Below, piece by piece: positions 55,972 to 64,000 of a DNA stretch of 64,000 nt. The notes beneath the pieces were generated by a model, which was not told where the DNA came from, made no database searches, and was given only the letters and a program-made list of their open reading frames with translations. Position 1 is the first letter of the stretch, and every line of letters starts with the position of its first letter. This DNA is from Bacteroidales bacterium (GTDB lineage Bacteria; Bacteroidota; Bacteroidia; Bacteroidales; Prolixibacteraceae): assembly GCA_012729335.1 (NCBI GenBank), contig JAAYDJ010000021.1, positions 1 through 64,000 of the forward strand, in the 5' to 3' direction. The position numbers and the translations under genes were made by a program.

Positions 55972-56724
55972 TTGATCCGGGAAGGAAAAAAAACATATTT
56001 CATTTCTGATGTACACCTGGGGGCTCCGGCGCTGAAGGACAACCGGGAAAGGGAACTCCTCTTTGCCGAATGGCTCCGGGAGGCGGGCCGTGATGCAGAA
56101 GCCATCTACCTGATGGGCGACATTTTTGACTACTGGTTTGAATACAAAACCGTTGTTCCCCGGGGGTACACCCGTATTTTGGGGACCCTGGCCTCCCTGA
56201 CCGACCGGGGCATCCCGGTTCACTTCTTCACCGGCAACCACGATATCTGGGTCTTCGATTATCTTCCTGAAGAAACGGGAGTGGTGGTACACCGGGAACC
56301 CCTGACCACCACCATCGGGGGAAAGCGATTCTACCTGGCCCACGGCGATGGCCTCGATGCCACCGACAAGGGATACCTCCTCCTGAAAAGGATTTTTACC
56401 AGCAAAACCCTGCAATGGCTCTACGCCCACATTCATCCCAACCTGACCATCCGTATGGCTTTAAACTGGTCTAAAAACAGCAGGTTGTCGAAAAATACGG
56501 AAGGTACCGGGTTTATGGGAGAAAAAGAAGGAATTTATACCTTTGCAGAGTCGGTATTGAGGAGTGAAAAGATCGACTATTTCGTTTTTGGCCACCGCCA
56601 CCGTCTGGCCGATCTGGCCATCGGCGAAAACAGCCGCTTCATCCTTCTGGGGGAATGGATCCGTACCTTCTCCTACGGAGTGTTCGACGGTCACTCCTTT
56701 GAACTGAGAAAATATAAAGAGTAA
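55972..56724 (+). CDS. lpxH: LpxH-like UDP-2,3-diacylglucosamine pyrophosphatase
   Basis: The 250-residue metallophosphoesterase has all five motif regions: FISDVHLGAP, MGDIFDYWFEY, TGNHDIW, LAHGDG and FGHRHRLAD. This matches the Bacteroidota enzyme that cleaves UDP-2,3-diacylglucosamine in lipid A synthesis. The start is uncertain. TTG 55972 gives MIREGKKTYFISD, a normal N-terminus. An in-frame ATG at 55828 would lie inside the preceding gene and add 48 unrelated residues. It is probably co-transcribed with the KAS III-like gene 26 bp downstream. Confidence 0.88.
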   Translation: MIREGKKTYFISDVHLGAPALKDNRERELLFAEWLREAGRDAEAIYLMGDIFDYWFEYKTVVPRGYTRILGTLASLTDRGIPVHFFTGNHDIWVFDYLPEETGVVVHREPLTTTIGGKRFYLAHGDGLDATDKGYLLLKRIFTSKTLQWLYAHIHPNLTIRMALNWSKNSRLSKNTEGTGFMGEKEGIYTFAESVLRSEKIDYFVFGHRHRLADLAIGENSRFILLGEWIRTFSYGVFDGHSFELRKYKE

Positions 56725-56750
56725 CTGAGATTACCCTTACAGCATCTTGC

Positions 56751-57833
56751 ATGAAAAAGAACTTTCAAAGCATTATAATAGGTTCGGGGAGTTATCTTCC
56801 TCCAGTCGTTGTTGAGAACAGCCATTTCATGGGGCACCGGTTTTATGATCCGGTGACCCGTGAGCCTTTTGACAAGGAGAACCAGGAGATCATTGAGAAA
56901 TTCAGGGAGATCACCAACATTTCGGAGAGGAGGTATTGCCTGCCGGAAGAGAACATGTCGGAACTGGGGTACCAGGCGGCGTTGGATGCGATCACCTCAT
57001 CGGGGATAGATCCGGAGAGCCTGGACTTCATCATTGCGGCGCATAATTTCGGGGACATTGATGCCCGGGTGATGCGCAGCGATATCATGCCGGGCATCAG
57101 TGCCCGCATCAAGCAGAAGCTGGGGCTGAAGAACCCGTCGATGTTCACCAACGATGTGATAGCCGGTTGCCCGGGATGGGTGCAGGCGCTGATCATCGCC
57201 GACCTTTTTCTGAAGAGCGGTCAGTACCAGCGGGGATTGGTCGTGGGCACCGACGTAAACAGCCGTGCTGCAGATCCTTACGACCGGGATTCCATGATTT
57301 TCGCCGACGGCGCCGGAGCCGTCATCCTGGAAGCCCGTGAAACCGAAGAGCAGGTGGGCATCCTCTCCCATGCCATTCAGAGTGATACCCAGGAAGCCGG
57401 TTACCTCACCATGGACCACTCCCTCAACCCCGGGTATGAAAAAGATGAACTCTTCATCAGGATGCAGGGCCATAAAGTCTATGTCTACGCCCTCACCAAC
57501 GTGCCCAAGGTGGTTAAAAGAAGCCTTCAGCTGGCAGGCCTCACCCTCACCGATGTCAAAAAGGTGCTTATTCACCAGGCCAATGAAAAGATGGACCAGG
57601 CCATCCTCGAGCGGGTCTTCCGCCTCTACAAGATCAGGGAAATCCCCGAAGATGTCATGCCCATGACCATCAGCTTCCTGGGCAACTCCTCCTCGGCCAC
57701 GGTACCCACCCTGTACGACCTCATTGCCAAGCACAAACTGGGCGACCACCGCTTCGAAAGCGGTGACGTCATCGTGCTCACCTCCGTAGGGGCCGGAATG
57801 ATGATCAACTCCGTGGTGTATAAGTTGCCCTGA
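56751..57833 (+). CDS. 3-oxoacyl-ACP synthase III-family protein (FabH-like)
   Basis: The 360-residue condensing enzyme has the full KAS III triad: Cys140 in NDVIAGCPGW, His275 in LIHQANEKMD and Asn312 in FLGNSSSATVP. The GVGAGM-type end (here SVGAGMMINSVVYKL) is typical. It is longer than housekeeping FabH (about 330) because of N-terminal inserts (DPVTREPFDKENQEI). This is a known Bacteroidota variant of uncertain substrate, so no gene symbol is given. It sits at the end of the lpxH-like transcript and is followed by a strong terminator. Confidence 0.9.
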   Translation: MKKNFQSIIIGSGSYLPPVVVENSHFMGHRFYDPVTREPFDKENQEIIEKFREITNISERRYCLPEENMSELGYQAALDAITSSGIDPESLDFIIAAHNFGDIDARVMRSDIMPGISARIKQKLGLKNPSMFTNDVIAGCPGWVQALIIADLFLKSGQYQRGLVVGTDVNSRAADPYDRDSMIFADGAGAVILEARETEEQVGILSHAIQSDTQEAGYLTMDHSLNPGYEKDELFIRMQGHKVYVYALTNVPKVVKRSLQLAGLTLTDVKKVLIHQANEKMDQAILERVFRLYKIREIPEDVMPMTISFLGNSSSATVPTLYDLIAKHKLGDHRFESGDVIVLTSVGAGMMINSVVYKLP

Positions 57834-57865
57834 TTAAGGGGAGATTTCCCGCGGGTCCCTTTGTG

Positions 57866-57909
57866 ACAAATCCCGGATACAAGCGTTGTATCCGGGATTT
57901 GTTTTTTTG
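57866..57909 (+). terminator. Rho-independent terminator after the KAS III-like gene
   Basis: A perfect 17-bp stem (57866-57882 with 57886-57902) around a GCG loop runs into seven T residues. Confidence 0.92.
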
Positions 57910-57989
57910 TCTTTCCCTGCTGTGACGGGCCCTTTTCCGGAAAGGTGATCCCCGTCGCCCGTGACATGGCCACGCTTTCCGGGCCTCTT

Positions 57990-59222
57990 TCAGCCGGCTT
58001 TAAGCCTGTTCAGGTGGGACCGCTCCAGCATTTCGGACGCATAGTCACGGGTGATGCGCAGCGATTGGGTTCCCTGGGACGGGGAGTGGAACATGGCGTC
58101 CATCATGATGCTTTCGCAAATCGATCTCAAACCGCGGGCCCCCAGTTTAAACTCAACGGCCTTGTCGACGATGTACCACAGGGCTTCCTCGTCAAATTCC
58201 AGTTGAATATGGTCGAGTTCGAACAACTTGACATATTGCTTGATGATGGAATTCTTCGGATCGGTGAGGATCTTCCTGAGGGTATCCCTGTCGAGGGGAT
58301 CGAGGTAGGTAAGAACCGGCAGGCGGCCGATGATCTCAGGGATCATGCCGAATGCCTTGAGGTCCTGGGGAGCGATATACTGCAACAGGTTCTCCCGTTC
58401 GATGCGGTCGGCAGCCTGGGCGGCGCTGTATCCGATCACCCTGGTATTGAGGCGCTGGGCGATTTTCCGCTCTATCCCATCGAAAGCCCCGCCGCAAATA
58501 AATAAGATATTCTTGGTGTTGACGGCAATCATTTTCTGTTCGGGGTGTTTGCGGCCTCCCTGCGGAGGAACGTTCACCACCGACCCCTCCAGGAGCTTGA
58601 GCAATCCCTGCTGCACCCCTTCCCCCGACACATCACGCGTAATGGAGGGATTGTCGCCCTTGCGGGCGATCTTGTCGATCTCATCAATAAAGACAATGCC
58701 CCGTTCGGCGGCCTCCACGTTATAGTCGGCCACCTGCAGCAGGCGGGTCAGCAGACTCTCTATGTCTTCGCCCACATAGCCGGCTTCGGTAAGCACCGTG
58801 GCGTCAACAATCGTAAAGGGTACATGCAGCATCCGGGCAATGGTACGCGCCAGAAGGGTCTTGCCCGTCCCGGTCTCCCCTACCAGAATGATGTTGGACT
58901 TTTCAATCTCGGTTTCATCGTCCCTGACCTGTTGCCCCAGCCGCTTGTAATGGTTGTAGACAGCCACGGCCAGAATCTTCTTGGCACTGTCCTGCCCGAT
59001 GACATACTGGTCAAGAAACTCCTTGATCTCCCGGGGTTTCATCAACTGGATGCCGCTCAGATCAAAACTTCCCTCCTTTTTCATCTCCTCCAGGAGGATG
59101 GCATGCGCCTGCTCCGCACACCGGTCACAAATATGACCATCAATGCCCGCAATGAGCAGGTTGACATCCCGTTTCTCCCGTCCGCAGAAAGAACACTTAT
59201 CCATTTTCCCTTTTGAAGCCAT
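57990..59222 (-). CDS. clpX: ATP-dependent Clp protease ATP-binding subunit ClpX
   Basis: The 410-residue AAA+ unfoldase has an N-terminal zinc-binding domain with four cysteines (CSFC at 10-13, CDRC about 20 residues later). Walker A is GETGTGKTLLAR, Walker B IVFIDEIDK, and the sensor-2 region GARGLRSICE. Pore loop and IGF-type region are present within the C-terminal half. It unfolds substrates for ClpP, encoded one base upstream on the same strand; the tig-clpP-clpX order is the classic one. Confidence 0.98.
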   Translation of the reverse strand: MASKGKMDKCSFCGREKRDVNLLIAGIDGHICDRCAEQAHAILLEEMKKEGSFDLSGIQLMKPREIKEFLDQYVIGQDSAKKILAVAVYNHYKRLGQQVRDDETEIEKSNIILVGETGTGKTLLARTIARMLHVPFTIVDATVLTEAGYVGEDIESLLTRLLQVADYNVEAAERGIVFIDEIDKIARKGDNPSITRDVSGEGVQQGLLKLLEGSVVNVPPQGGRKHPEQKMIAVNTKNILFICGGAFDGIERKIAQRLNTRVIGYSAAQAADRIERENLLQYIAPQDLKAFGMIPEIIGRLPVLTYLDPLDRDTLRKILTDPKNSIIKQYVKLFELDHIQLEFDEEALWYIVDKAVEFKLGARGLRSICESIMMDAMFHSPSQGTQSLRITRDYASEMLERSHLNRLKAG

Positions 59223-59223
59223 T

Positions 59224-59901
59224 CTATTTCTTCTCCCTGACCAGGATCTCGTCGATCATGCCATAATCGACGGCCTCCTGTGAAGTCATCCAGTAATCCC
59301 TGTCGGCATCTTTCTCCACCTGGTCGACCGGCTTACCGGTGTGGATGGAAATGATGGAGTAGAGTTCTTTTTTAATTTTCATGATTTCGCGGGCGGTGAT
59401 CTCAATGTCGGAGGCCTGCCCCGATGCCCCGCCCATAGGCTGGTGGATCATGATCCGGGAGTGTTTCAGTGCCGAACGTTTGCCCTTGGACCCCGCAGTA
59501 AGCAGGATGGCTCCCATGGAGGCAGCCATGCCCGTGCAAATCGTAGCCACGTTGGCCGTGATGTACTGCATGGTATCGTAAATACCCAAACCGGCATACA
59601 CCGACCCTCCCGGCGTGTTGAAATAGACCTGGATGTCTTTGGTGGGATCGGTCGACTCCAGAAAAAGCAACTGCGCCTGGATGATGTTGGCCACCGTGTC
59701 GTCAATGGGCACCCCCAGGAATATGATCCGGTCCATCATCAGACGCGAAAAAACATCCATGGAGGCCACATTCAACTGCCGCTCCTCGATGATGGTGGGC
59801 GAAATGTAATAATCCTGCGCCGAGGTGTATCGGTGCATGGTCATGCTGCTGATGCCGGTATGCCTGACGGCATATTTCATGAATTCCTCATTCAGGTTCA
59901 T
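59224..59901 (-). CDS. clpP: ATP-dependent Clp protease proteolytic subunit
   Basis: The 225-residue serine peptidase has the catalytic serine in CTGMAASMGAILL, the histidine in RIMIHQPMGG, and the aspartate in DADRDYWMT. The FLGVPIDDTVANIIQAQLLFLES block is typical. The N-terminus is about 20 residues longer than in Escherichia coli ClpP, a normal propeptide variation. It lies one base before clpX and 89 bp after tig. Confidence 0.98.
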   Translation of the reverse strand: MNLNEEFMKYAVRHTGISSMTMHRYTSAQDYYISPTIIEERQLNVASMDVFSRLMMDRIIFLGVPIDDTVANIIQAQLLFLESTDPTKDIQVYFNTPGGSVYAGLGIYDTMQYITANVATICTGMAASMGAILLTAGSKGKRSALKHSRIMIHQPMGGASGQASDIEITAREIMKIKKELYSIISIHTGKPVDQVEKDADRDYWMTSQEAVDYGMIDEILVREKK

Positions 59902-59963
59902 ATGGGTTCCCTCCCTGTTAAATGGTACAATGCCCCCGCAACCCGCGTCACGGAGAAGAACAG

Positions 59964-59971
59964 CAAAGTTA
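59964..59971 (-). promoter_or_regulatory. Candidate -7 box for clpP-clpX
   Basis: The minus strand reads TAACTTTG, matching TAnnTTTG, 62 bp before the clpP start and within the short gap after tig. A -33 box is not evident. Confidence 0.42.
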
Positions 59972-59990
59972 ATAAAATAAGGGGAATGTG

Positions 59991-61364
59991 TTATTCTTCC
60001 GTTTCCTCCTTATTTCCCGCAAGTTTGGAGAATTCATCGCTGGAGACCTCTTTCTCGGCAATGGTGCCTTTTTCACGGATGACCGCAAACACCTTGTCTT
60101 CAAAGAGCCGGCGTACCAGCCGTTCGCGGTCTTCTTCCTTGCCCAGAATCTGCTTCACATAATTCTCAAGCATCTCGGCGGGAAGGTCGTTAATGCCGTA
60201 TTGCCTGAACTGGGAGACGGCAATGGTACGGGCCATGTCGGTGACCTCCTCTTCGGTGACGTTGATTTCGTGATCACGGATCAGTTTGTTTTTGATGAGC
60301 TGCCAGCGGAGGTCTTTCAGGAAACCGTCGAAATCCTTGTCGATCTGTTCATCGGTCATTTCCTTGTTGACTTCGCGCAGCCAGCGGCGGAGAAAGGTCT
60401 CAGGAAGGTCGAACTGCACATCGGAGACGAGGCTTTCCCGGGCGTCAAAGGCAAATTTCTGATCGGAGGAGTGGGCGAGTTGGGCAGCAATCTCGGTAGC
60501 CAGGCGGCTGCGGAATTCCTCCTCGGTGGCAATACCTGAATCGGGACCGTAAATTTTCGTATAGAGTTCGTCGTTAAGGTCGGCCTTGCGGAAATTGAGG
60601 ACCGAGCGGACCGTGAAGCTGAAGTTGCCTGAGAGTTCCTCAGCGGCCTCATGGCTGATGTTGAGCATATGCCCCACCTCATGCCGGTTCTGAAAAACCG
60701 CTACCGGATCGAAAACGACCATGTCCCCGCTTTTCTTCCCGATGAGGGCCTGACGGGCTTCCTCTTCCTTCATCAGATCCACGGCGATGAGCACCCCTTC
60801 GGCGGTCACACCACCCTCCAGTTTCTCCCCGTTTCCGTCGAGCTGAACAAAATCACCCCGCACGCTGCTTTTCTCCTCCACCACTTCGGCTTCCTCGTTG
60901 GTGCCGAAATTCATCCTGACCGACTCCAGGTTCTCATCGACCATCTTCTCGTCAACAACAATACGGTAGTAGTCAAAGGCTTTCGTCGCCGAAAGATCCA
61001 CACTGACCTCCGGTGAAACGGCAATGTCAAAGACAAACTCAAAACTGGTATCGGTTTCCCAGTTGATCGGCTTCTGATGATCAAGGCTGGGCAGGGGATC
61101 TCCCAGTATGGAGAGTTTTTCCTCCTGGAGATAATTGGTCAGGTTGTGCGAGAGCAGGTTGTTCACCTCCTCGGCAAGGACAGGGCGGGCAAAACGCTTC
61201 TGGATCAGGGAGGCAGGCACCTTCCCGGGCCTGAATCCCGGCAGGGAGGCCTTCATCCTGTACTCACGCAGCTTCTCGGCAACGCTCTTCTCATAATCGA
61301 CGGGCTCCACCACCACGGTTACCACGGAATACCCTTTATCACTCTCTTCTCTGGTAATCTTCAT
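59991..61364 (-). CDS. tig: Trigger factor, ribosome-associated chaperone
   Basis: The 457-residue protein has the N-terminal ribosome-binding domain with the signature LPGFRPGKVPASLIQKRF (about residues 39-56; canonical G-F-R-x-G-K-x-P). A divergent PPIase-like domain spans about 150-245, where motifs are weak. The long helical arm domain spans about 250-440. The weak PPIase domain is common in Bacteroidota. It heads the clpP-clpX group. Confidence 0.95.
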   Translation of the reverse strand: MKITREESDKGYSVVTVVVEPVDYEKSVAEKLREYRMKASLPGFRPGKVPASLIQKRFARPVLAEEVNNLLSHNLTNYLQEEKLSILGDPLPSLDHQKPINWETDTSFEFVFDIAVSPEVSVDLSATKAFDYYRIVVDEKMVDENLESVRMNFGTNEEAEVVEEKSSVRGDFVQLDGNGEKLEGGVTAEGVLIAVDLMKEEEARQALIGKKSGDMVVFDPVAVFQNRHEVGHMLNISHEAAEELSGNFSFTVRSVLNFRKADLNDELYTKIYGPDSGIATEEEFRSRLATEIAAQLAHSSDQKFAFDARESLVSDVQFDLPETFLRRWLREVNKEMTDEQIDKDFDGFLKDLRWQLIKNKLIRDHEINVTEEEVTDMARTIAVSQFRQYGINDLPAEMLENYVKQILGKEEDRERLVRRLFEDKVFAVIREKGTIAEKEVSSDEFSKLAGNKEETEE

Positions 61365-61442
61365 AATCTTCTTGTAAATCCTGAAATAACACTATCACAA
61401 CTGCAGCCGGGGGCTTCCATTTACGGGAATACCGGCCTGAAG

Positions 61443-61524
61443 TGCGGACGAAGGGACTCGAACCCCCACGCCGTTAGGCACCAGATCCTAAGTCTGGCAC
61501 GTCTACCAATTCCGCCACGTCCGC
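61443..61524 (-). tRNA. tRNA-Leu (anticodon UAG)
   Basis: The minus strand folds as an 82-nt class II tRNA. Acceptor arms GCGGACG and CGTCCGC pair perfectly with discriminator A. The D-arm has the expected GGTAGAC region, the anticodon stem CCAGA/TCTGG holds loop CTTAGGA (anticodon TAG), a variable arm follows, and the T-loop reads TTCGAGT. The 3' CCA is not encoded. A -7 box lies 12 bp upstream. Confidence 0.96.
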
Positions 61525-61535
61525 AATTTGAGGCG

Positions 61536-61543
61536 CAAAGGTA
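61536..61543 (-). promoter_or_regulatory. Candidate -7 box for tRNA-Leu
   Basis: The minus strand reads TACCTTTG, a full -7 match. Predicted transcription would start within a few bases of the mature tRNA 5' end. Confidence 0.5.
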
Positions 61544-61601
61544 GTGTTTTTTTTGTTGCAGGGATTTCGCAAAAGGCTGAATCTTCAAAAAAATCAGACC
61601 T

Positions 61602-62324
61602 TTAACGCAATGTGAAATTCTGACCAAGGTAGACTTTCCTGACCACCTCGTCGTTGGCCAGGTCGTGGGCCGTTCCCGACTTGAGGATACTCCCTTCGAA
61701 AAGGAGGTAGGAGCGGTCGGTGATGGAAAGGGTTTCATGTACGTTGTGGTCGGTGATGAGCACCCCGATGTTTTTCTCCTTAAGTTTGGAAACGATATGC
61801 TGGATATCTTCCACGGCGATGGGGTCGACCCCGGCAAAGGGTTCATCGAGCAGGATAAACTTGGGGTCAATGGCCAGGGCACGGGCAATTTCGGTACGAC
61901 GCCGTTCGCCCCCCGAAAGCTGGTATCCCTTGCTCTTACGGATATGACCCAAGCCAAACTCGGCAATCAGTGACTCCAGTTTTTCATGCTGATACGCGCG
62001 GGTATAGCTGGTCATTTCCAATACCGCCCTGATATTGTCTTCGATGCTCAGTTTTCTGAAAACGCTCGCCTCCTGGGCAAGGTAACCGATGCCCAGCTGG
62101 GCACGCTTATACACCGGCAACCGCGTGATCTCCTCGTCGTTCAGAAAAATATTGCCCGAAAAGGGCTGGATCAGTCCCACGATCATGTAAAAGGAGGTGG
62201 TTTTACCGGCTCCGTTAGGCCCGAGCAAACCAACGATCTCCCCCTGGCGCACTTCGAAGCTGACCCCGTTGACCACCGTCCGCTTCCGGTATTTCTTGAC
62301 TATGTTCTCTGCCCTTAATATCAT
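61602..62324 (-). CDS. lptB: LPS export ABC transporter ATP-binding protein
   Basis: The 240-residue ATPase has Walker [16 protein letters not shown]-loop [18 protein letters not shown], signature [16 protein letters not shown], Walker [17 protein letters not shown] and H-loop [10 protein letters not shown]. The GERRR signature and [16 protein letters not shown] are diagnostic of LptB, which extracts LPS from the inner membrane with LptFG. ATG 62324 is chosen; a GTG nine bases upstream is possible. It lies 20 bp downstream of tatC. Confidence 0.97.
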   Translation of the reverse strand: MILRAENIVKKYRKRTVVNGVSFEVRQGEIVGLLGPNGAGKTTSFYMIVGLIQPFSGNIFLNDEEITRLPVYKRAQLGIGYLAQEASVFRKLSIEDNIRAVLEMTSYTRAYQHEKLESLIAEFGLGHIRKSKGYQLSGGERRRTEIARALAIDPKFILLDEPFAGVDPIAVEDIQHIVSKLKEKNIGVLITDHNVHETLSITDRSYLLFEGSILKSGTAHDLANDEVVRKVYLGQNFTLR

Positions 62325-62344
62325 CGTTTTCACACTTCACTGGT

Positions 62345-63232
62345 TTAAGAGGCATTGGCGGCCATTCTCTCCTTTTTCTCCATGTTTTTCACCACCCGCG
62401 CCGAAATGAAAATACTCACCTCGTAGAGCAAAAGCAGGGGCAGGGCCACCAAAATCTGGCTGAATACGTCGGGCGGCGTGATGATGGCTGCCAGCAACAC
62501 CAGCACAACGATGGCATGCTTCCGGTAGGTACGCATAAACTCCGGGGTCAGCAACCCCACCTTGCTCAGGGAATAGGAAAAGACCGGCAACAGAAACACC
62601 ACCCCTGAGGCAAATACAATGCTCACCACCATGCTGATATAGGAAGTGATGTTGATCTGATTGGATACATCAGGGCTGATGGAATAGTTGCCGAAAAACT
62701 GAATCGACAGGGGAACGATCAGGTAATATCCGAAGAGCAGGCCCAGAATGAAAAGGAAAGTGGTGTAAAAGACGGCTCCGGTGGCCACCTTTTTCTCATT
62801 CTCATACAGCGCCGGCTTGATGAATTTCCAGAACTCCCAGAAAACCACGGGTGCCGCCATGATCAGGCCCGCGATCATGGCCGTCCACATCGACATGTTG
62901 AACTGCCCGGGCAACTTGATGTTGATCAGCTCGATCTCCTTCTGGTTGATCCGCAGGGCGTCGGTATTGAAAAATTCAGCCATTTTGGCAAACATCCTGT
63001 TGGTCCAGAAATCGGGTGACTTGGGCTTAAAAATAAGTTCCTGGAAAATGAAATCCTGGATGATGAAGGCAAACACCGCCAGAACAAAAACGGCAATCAG
63101 CGAACGGATGATGTGCCACCTGAGCTCCTCCAGGTGGTCAAGAAAGGACATCTCCCCCACTTTTTCCTTTTCCTTCCGGTCCTTCCTTTCGATCGCCTTT
63201 CTCTCCCTGTCACTGTTTTTGCCCATCCGCAT
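62345..63232 (-). CDS. tatC: Sec-independent protein translocase TatC
   Basis: The 295-residue membrane protein has six predicted helices. TatC signatures are visible: MSFLDHLEELRWHIIRSL at about residues 28-45, the MSMWTAMIAGLIMAAPVVFWEFWKFIKPAL region, and the YRKHAIVVLVLLAAIITPPDVFSQILVALPLLLLYE block. A charged N-terminal extension (MRMGKNSDRERKAIERKDRKEKEK) precedes the core. The start is placed at ATG 63232; 63226 is also possible. TatA and TatB are not in the window. Confidence 0.96.
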   Translation of the reverse strand: MRMGKNSDRERKAIERKDRKEKEKVGEMSFLDHLEELRWHIIRSLIAVFVLAVFAFIIQDFIFQELIFKPKSPDFWTNRMFAKMAEFFNTDALRINQKEIELINIKLPGQFNMSMWTAMIAGLIMAAPVVFWEFWKFIKPALYENEKKVATGAVFYTTFLFILGLLFGYYLIVPLSIQFFGNYSISPDVSNQINITSYISMVVSIVFASGVVFLLPVFSYSLSKVGLLTPEFMRTYRKHAIVVLVLLAAIITPPDVFSQILVALPLLLLYEVSIFISARVVKNMEKKERMAANAS

Positions 63233-63256
63233 CGCTCGTGATAAAGTTAAACGCTG

Positions 63257-63264
63257 CAAATATA
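63257..63264 (-). promoter_or_regulatory. Candidate -7 box for tatC-lptB
   Basis: The minus strand reads TATATTTG, matching TAnnTTTG, 24 bp before the tatC start. No convincing -33 element is present. Confidence 0.45.
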
Positions 63265-63341
63265 GCGACTTCCCCTGAACCACACCTGTTACCAATTGTA
63301 TAATTATTTCTAAAAATAGGAGGTTGCGCTTGTGCTTTGGA

Positions 63342-63349
63342 TAACTTTG
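63342..63349 (+). promoter_or_regulatory. Candidate -7 box for recQ
   Basis: TAACTTTG matches the -7 consensus 58 bp before the recQ start. The nearest TTG upstream is too close (15 bp), so this is weak. Confidence 0.33.
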
Positions 63350-63407
63350 ATTAATTTAGGTAGCCTTAAAAAACGGGGTATTGTTATAATCCTGAAAAAA
63401 GCAAGGG

Positions 63408-64000
63408 ATGTCAAGGAAAACGGAATTAACAGGATATCTGCAGAGGTATTTCGGTTTTGACAGGTTCAAGGGGGAGCAGGAAGCGGCCATCATGAGTGTG
63501 CTGGAGGGGAACAACACGTTTGTGCTGATGCCCACAGGGGGAGGCAAGTCACTCATTTATCAGTTGCCGGCGGTGATGATGGAGGGAACGGCCATTGTCA
63601 TTTCGCCGCTGATTGCCCTGATGAAGAACCAGGTCGACTCGATGCGCGGGATATCGACGGAAGACAATATCGCCCATTTTCTCAACTCCTCGTTGTCAAA
63701 GGCAGCCATACAGGATGTGAAAGACGATGTCATTGCAGGGAAGACCAAGCTGCTTTATGTGGCGCCTGAGTCGCTGACCAAGGAGGAGAACGTGGAGTTC
63801 CTGAAGAACATTAAAGTCTCGTTTTATGCCGTGGATGAGGCGCATTGCATATCAGAATGGGGGCATGATTTCAGGCCCGAGTACCGCCGGATAAAACCCA
63901 TCGTCCAGGAAATCGGGGTGGCGCCCATTGTGGCCCTGACGGCCACGGCCACGGCCAAGGTGCAACATGACATCCAGAAGAACCTGGGCATCCTTGACGC
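63408..64000 (+). CDS. recQ: ATP-dependent DNA helicase RecQ, N-terminal part
   Basis: The first 197 codons of the gene are present; the rest lies beyond the window. Helicase motif 0 is FKGEQEAAI, motif I MPTGGGKSLIYQLP, motif Ia VISPLIALMKNQV, motif II VDEAHCISEWGHDFRPEY and motif III ALTATAT. The spacing and the aromatic-rich loop after motif II identify RecQ rather than other SF2 helicases. It starts at ATG 63408 with a GCAAGGG just upstream, and is divergent from tatC. Confidence 0.96.
   Translation, partial: MSRKTELTGYLQRYFGFDRFKGEQEAAIMSVLEGNNTFVLMPTGGGKSLIYQLPAVMMEGTAIVISPLIALMKNQVDSMRGISTEDNIAHFLNSSLSKAAIQDVKDDVIAGKTKLLYVAPESLTKEENVEFLKNIKVSFYAVDEAHCISEWGHDFRPEYRRIKPIVQEIGVAPIVALTATATAKVQHDIQKNLGILD

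Overview
The window is a stretch of a Bacteroidota chromosome, most like Bacteroidales or Marinilabiliales. The evidence is a SusC/SusD pair with PUL-type surface lipoproteins, a 2519-residue SprA (type IX secretion translocon) directly after ruvA, MqnC of the futalosine menaquinone route, Bacteroidota-restricted small families (DUF4783, DUF6146, DUF6565-like), and promoters with the Bacteroidota -7 box TAnnTTTG. By eye the base composition is fairly G+C rich and even, with no sign of a prophage, plasmid or genomic island.

Layout. 1-5093 is the end of a polysaccharide-utilisation type locus: SusC C-terminus, SusD, then two lipoproteins with discoidin-type domains. A terminator and a 60-bp tandem repeat separate it from a NupG-like transporter (minus strand). 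7.1-12.4 kb holds housekeeping genes (DUF151 nuclease, rplU-rpmA, serS, lipB, gdhA). 12.7-18.7 kb is a five-gene MacB/TolC-type export operon. 18.8-25.5 kb has an envelope trio (DUF6565-like, YihY, DUF4783), rlmH coupled to a very large NtrY-like histidine kinase, and a phosphoribosyltransferase. 25.6-32.9 kb is a minus-strand run: two rhomboids, mutL, a small membrane protein, der, era and a G3E GTPase. 33.3-42.1 kb carries a PurF-like protein, gltX, kbl, mqnC, a leucyl aminopeptidase, pdxA and ruvA. sprA fills 42.1-49.7 kb. 49.8-57.8 kb has DUF6146, ribD, prmC, an EEP-family phosphohydrolase, ribF, a TlpA-like lipoprotein, lpxH-like and a KAS III-like enzyme. 57.9-64 kb has clpX, clpP, tig, tRNA-Leu, lptB, tatC and the start of recQ.

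How the genes fit together. Much of the window serves the envelope: glycan capture (SusCD and discoidin lipoproteins), lipid A and LPS (lpxH, lptB), protein export (tatC, sprA), membrane proteolysis (rhomboids) and efflux (MacB-like). The rest is translation, protein quality control (tig-clpP-clpX), ribosome-assembly GTPases (der, era), repair (mutL, ruvA, recQ) and cofactors (riboflavin, PLP, lipoate, menaquinone).

The least explained material is non-coding. A roughly 137-bp palindromic repeat occurs as two units at each of two loci 26 kb apart. At both loci it abuts, in the same register, the start codon of a minus-strand gene (the NupG-like transporter and the G3E GTPase). Short-period tandem repeats also sit in several convergent gene junctions. 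No CRISPR array, transposase, integrase or rRNA was seen.
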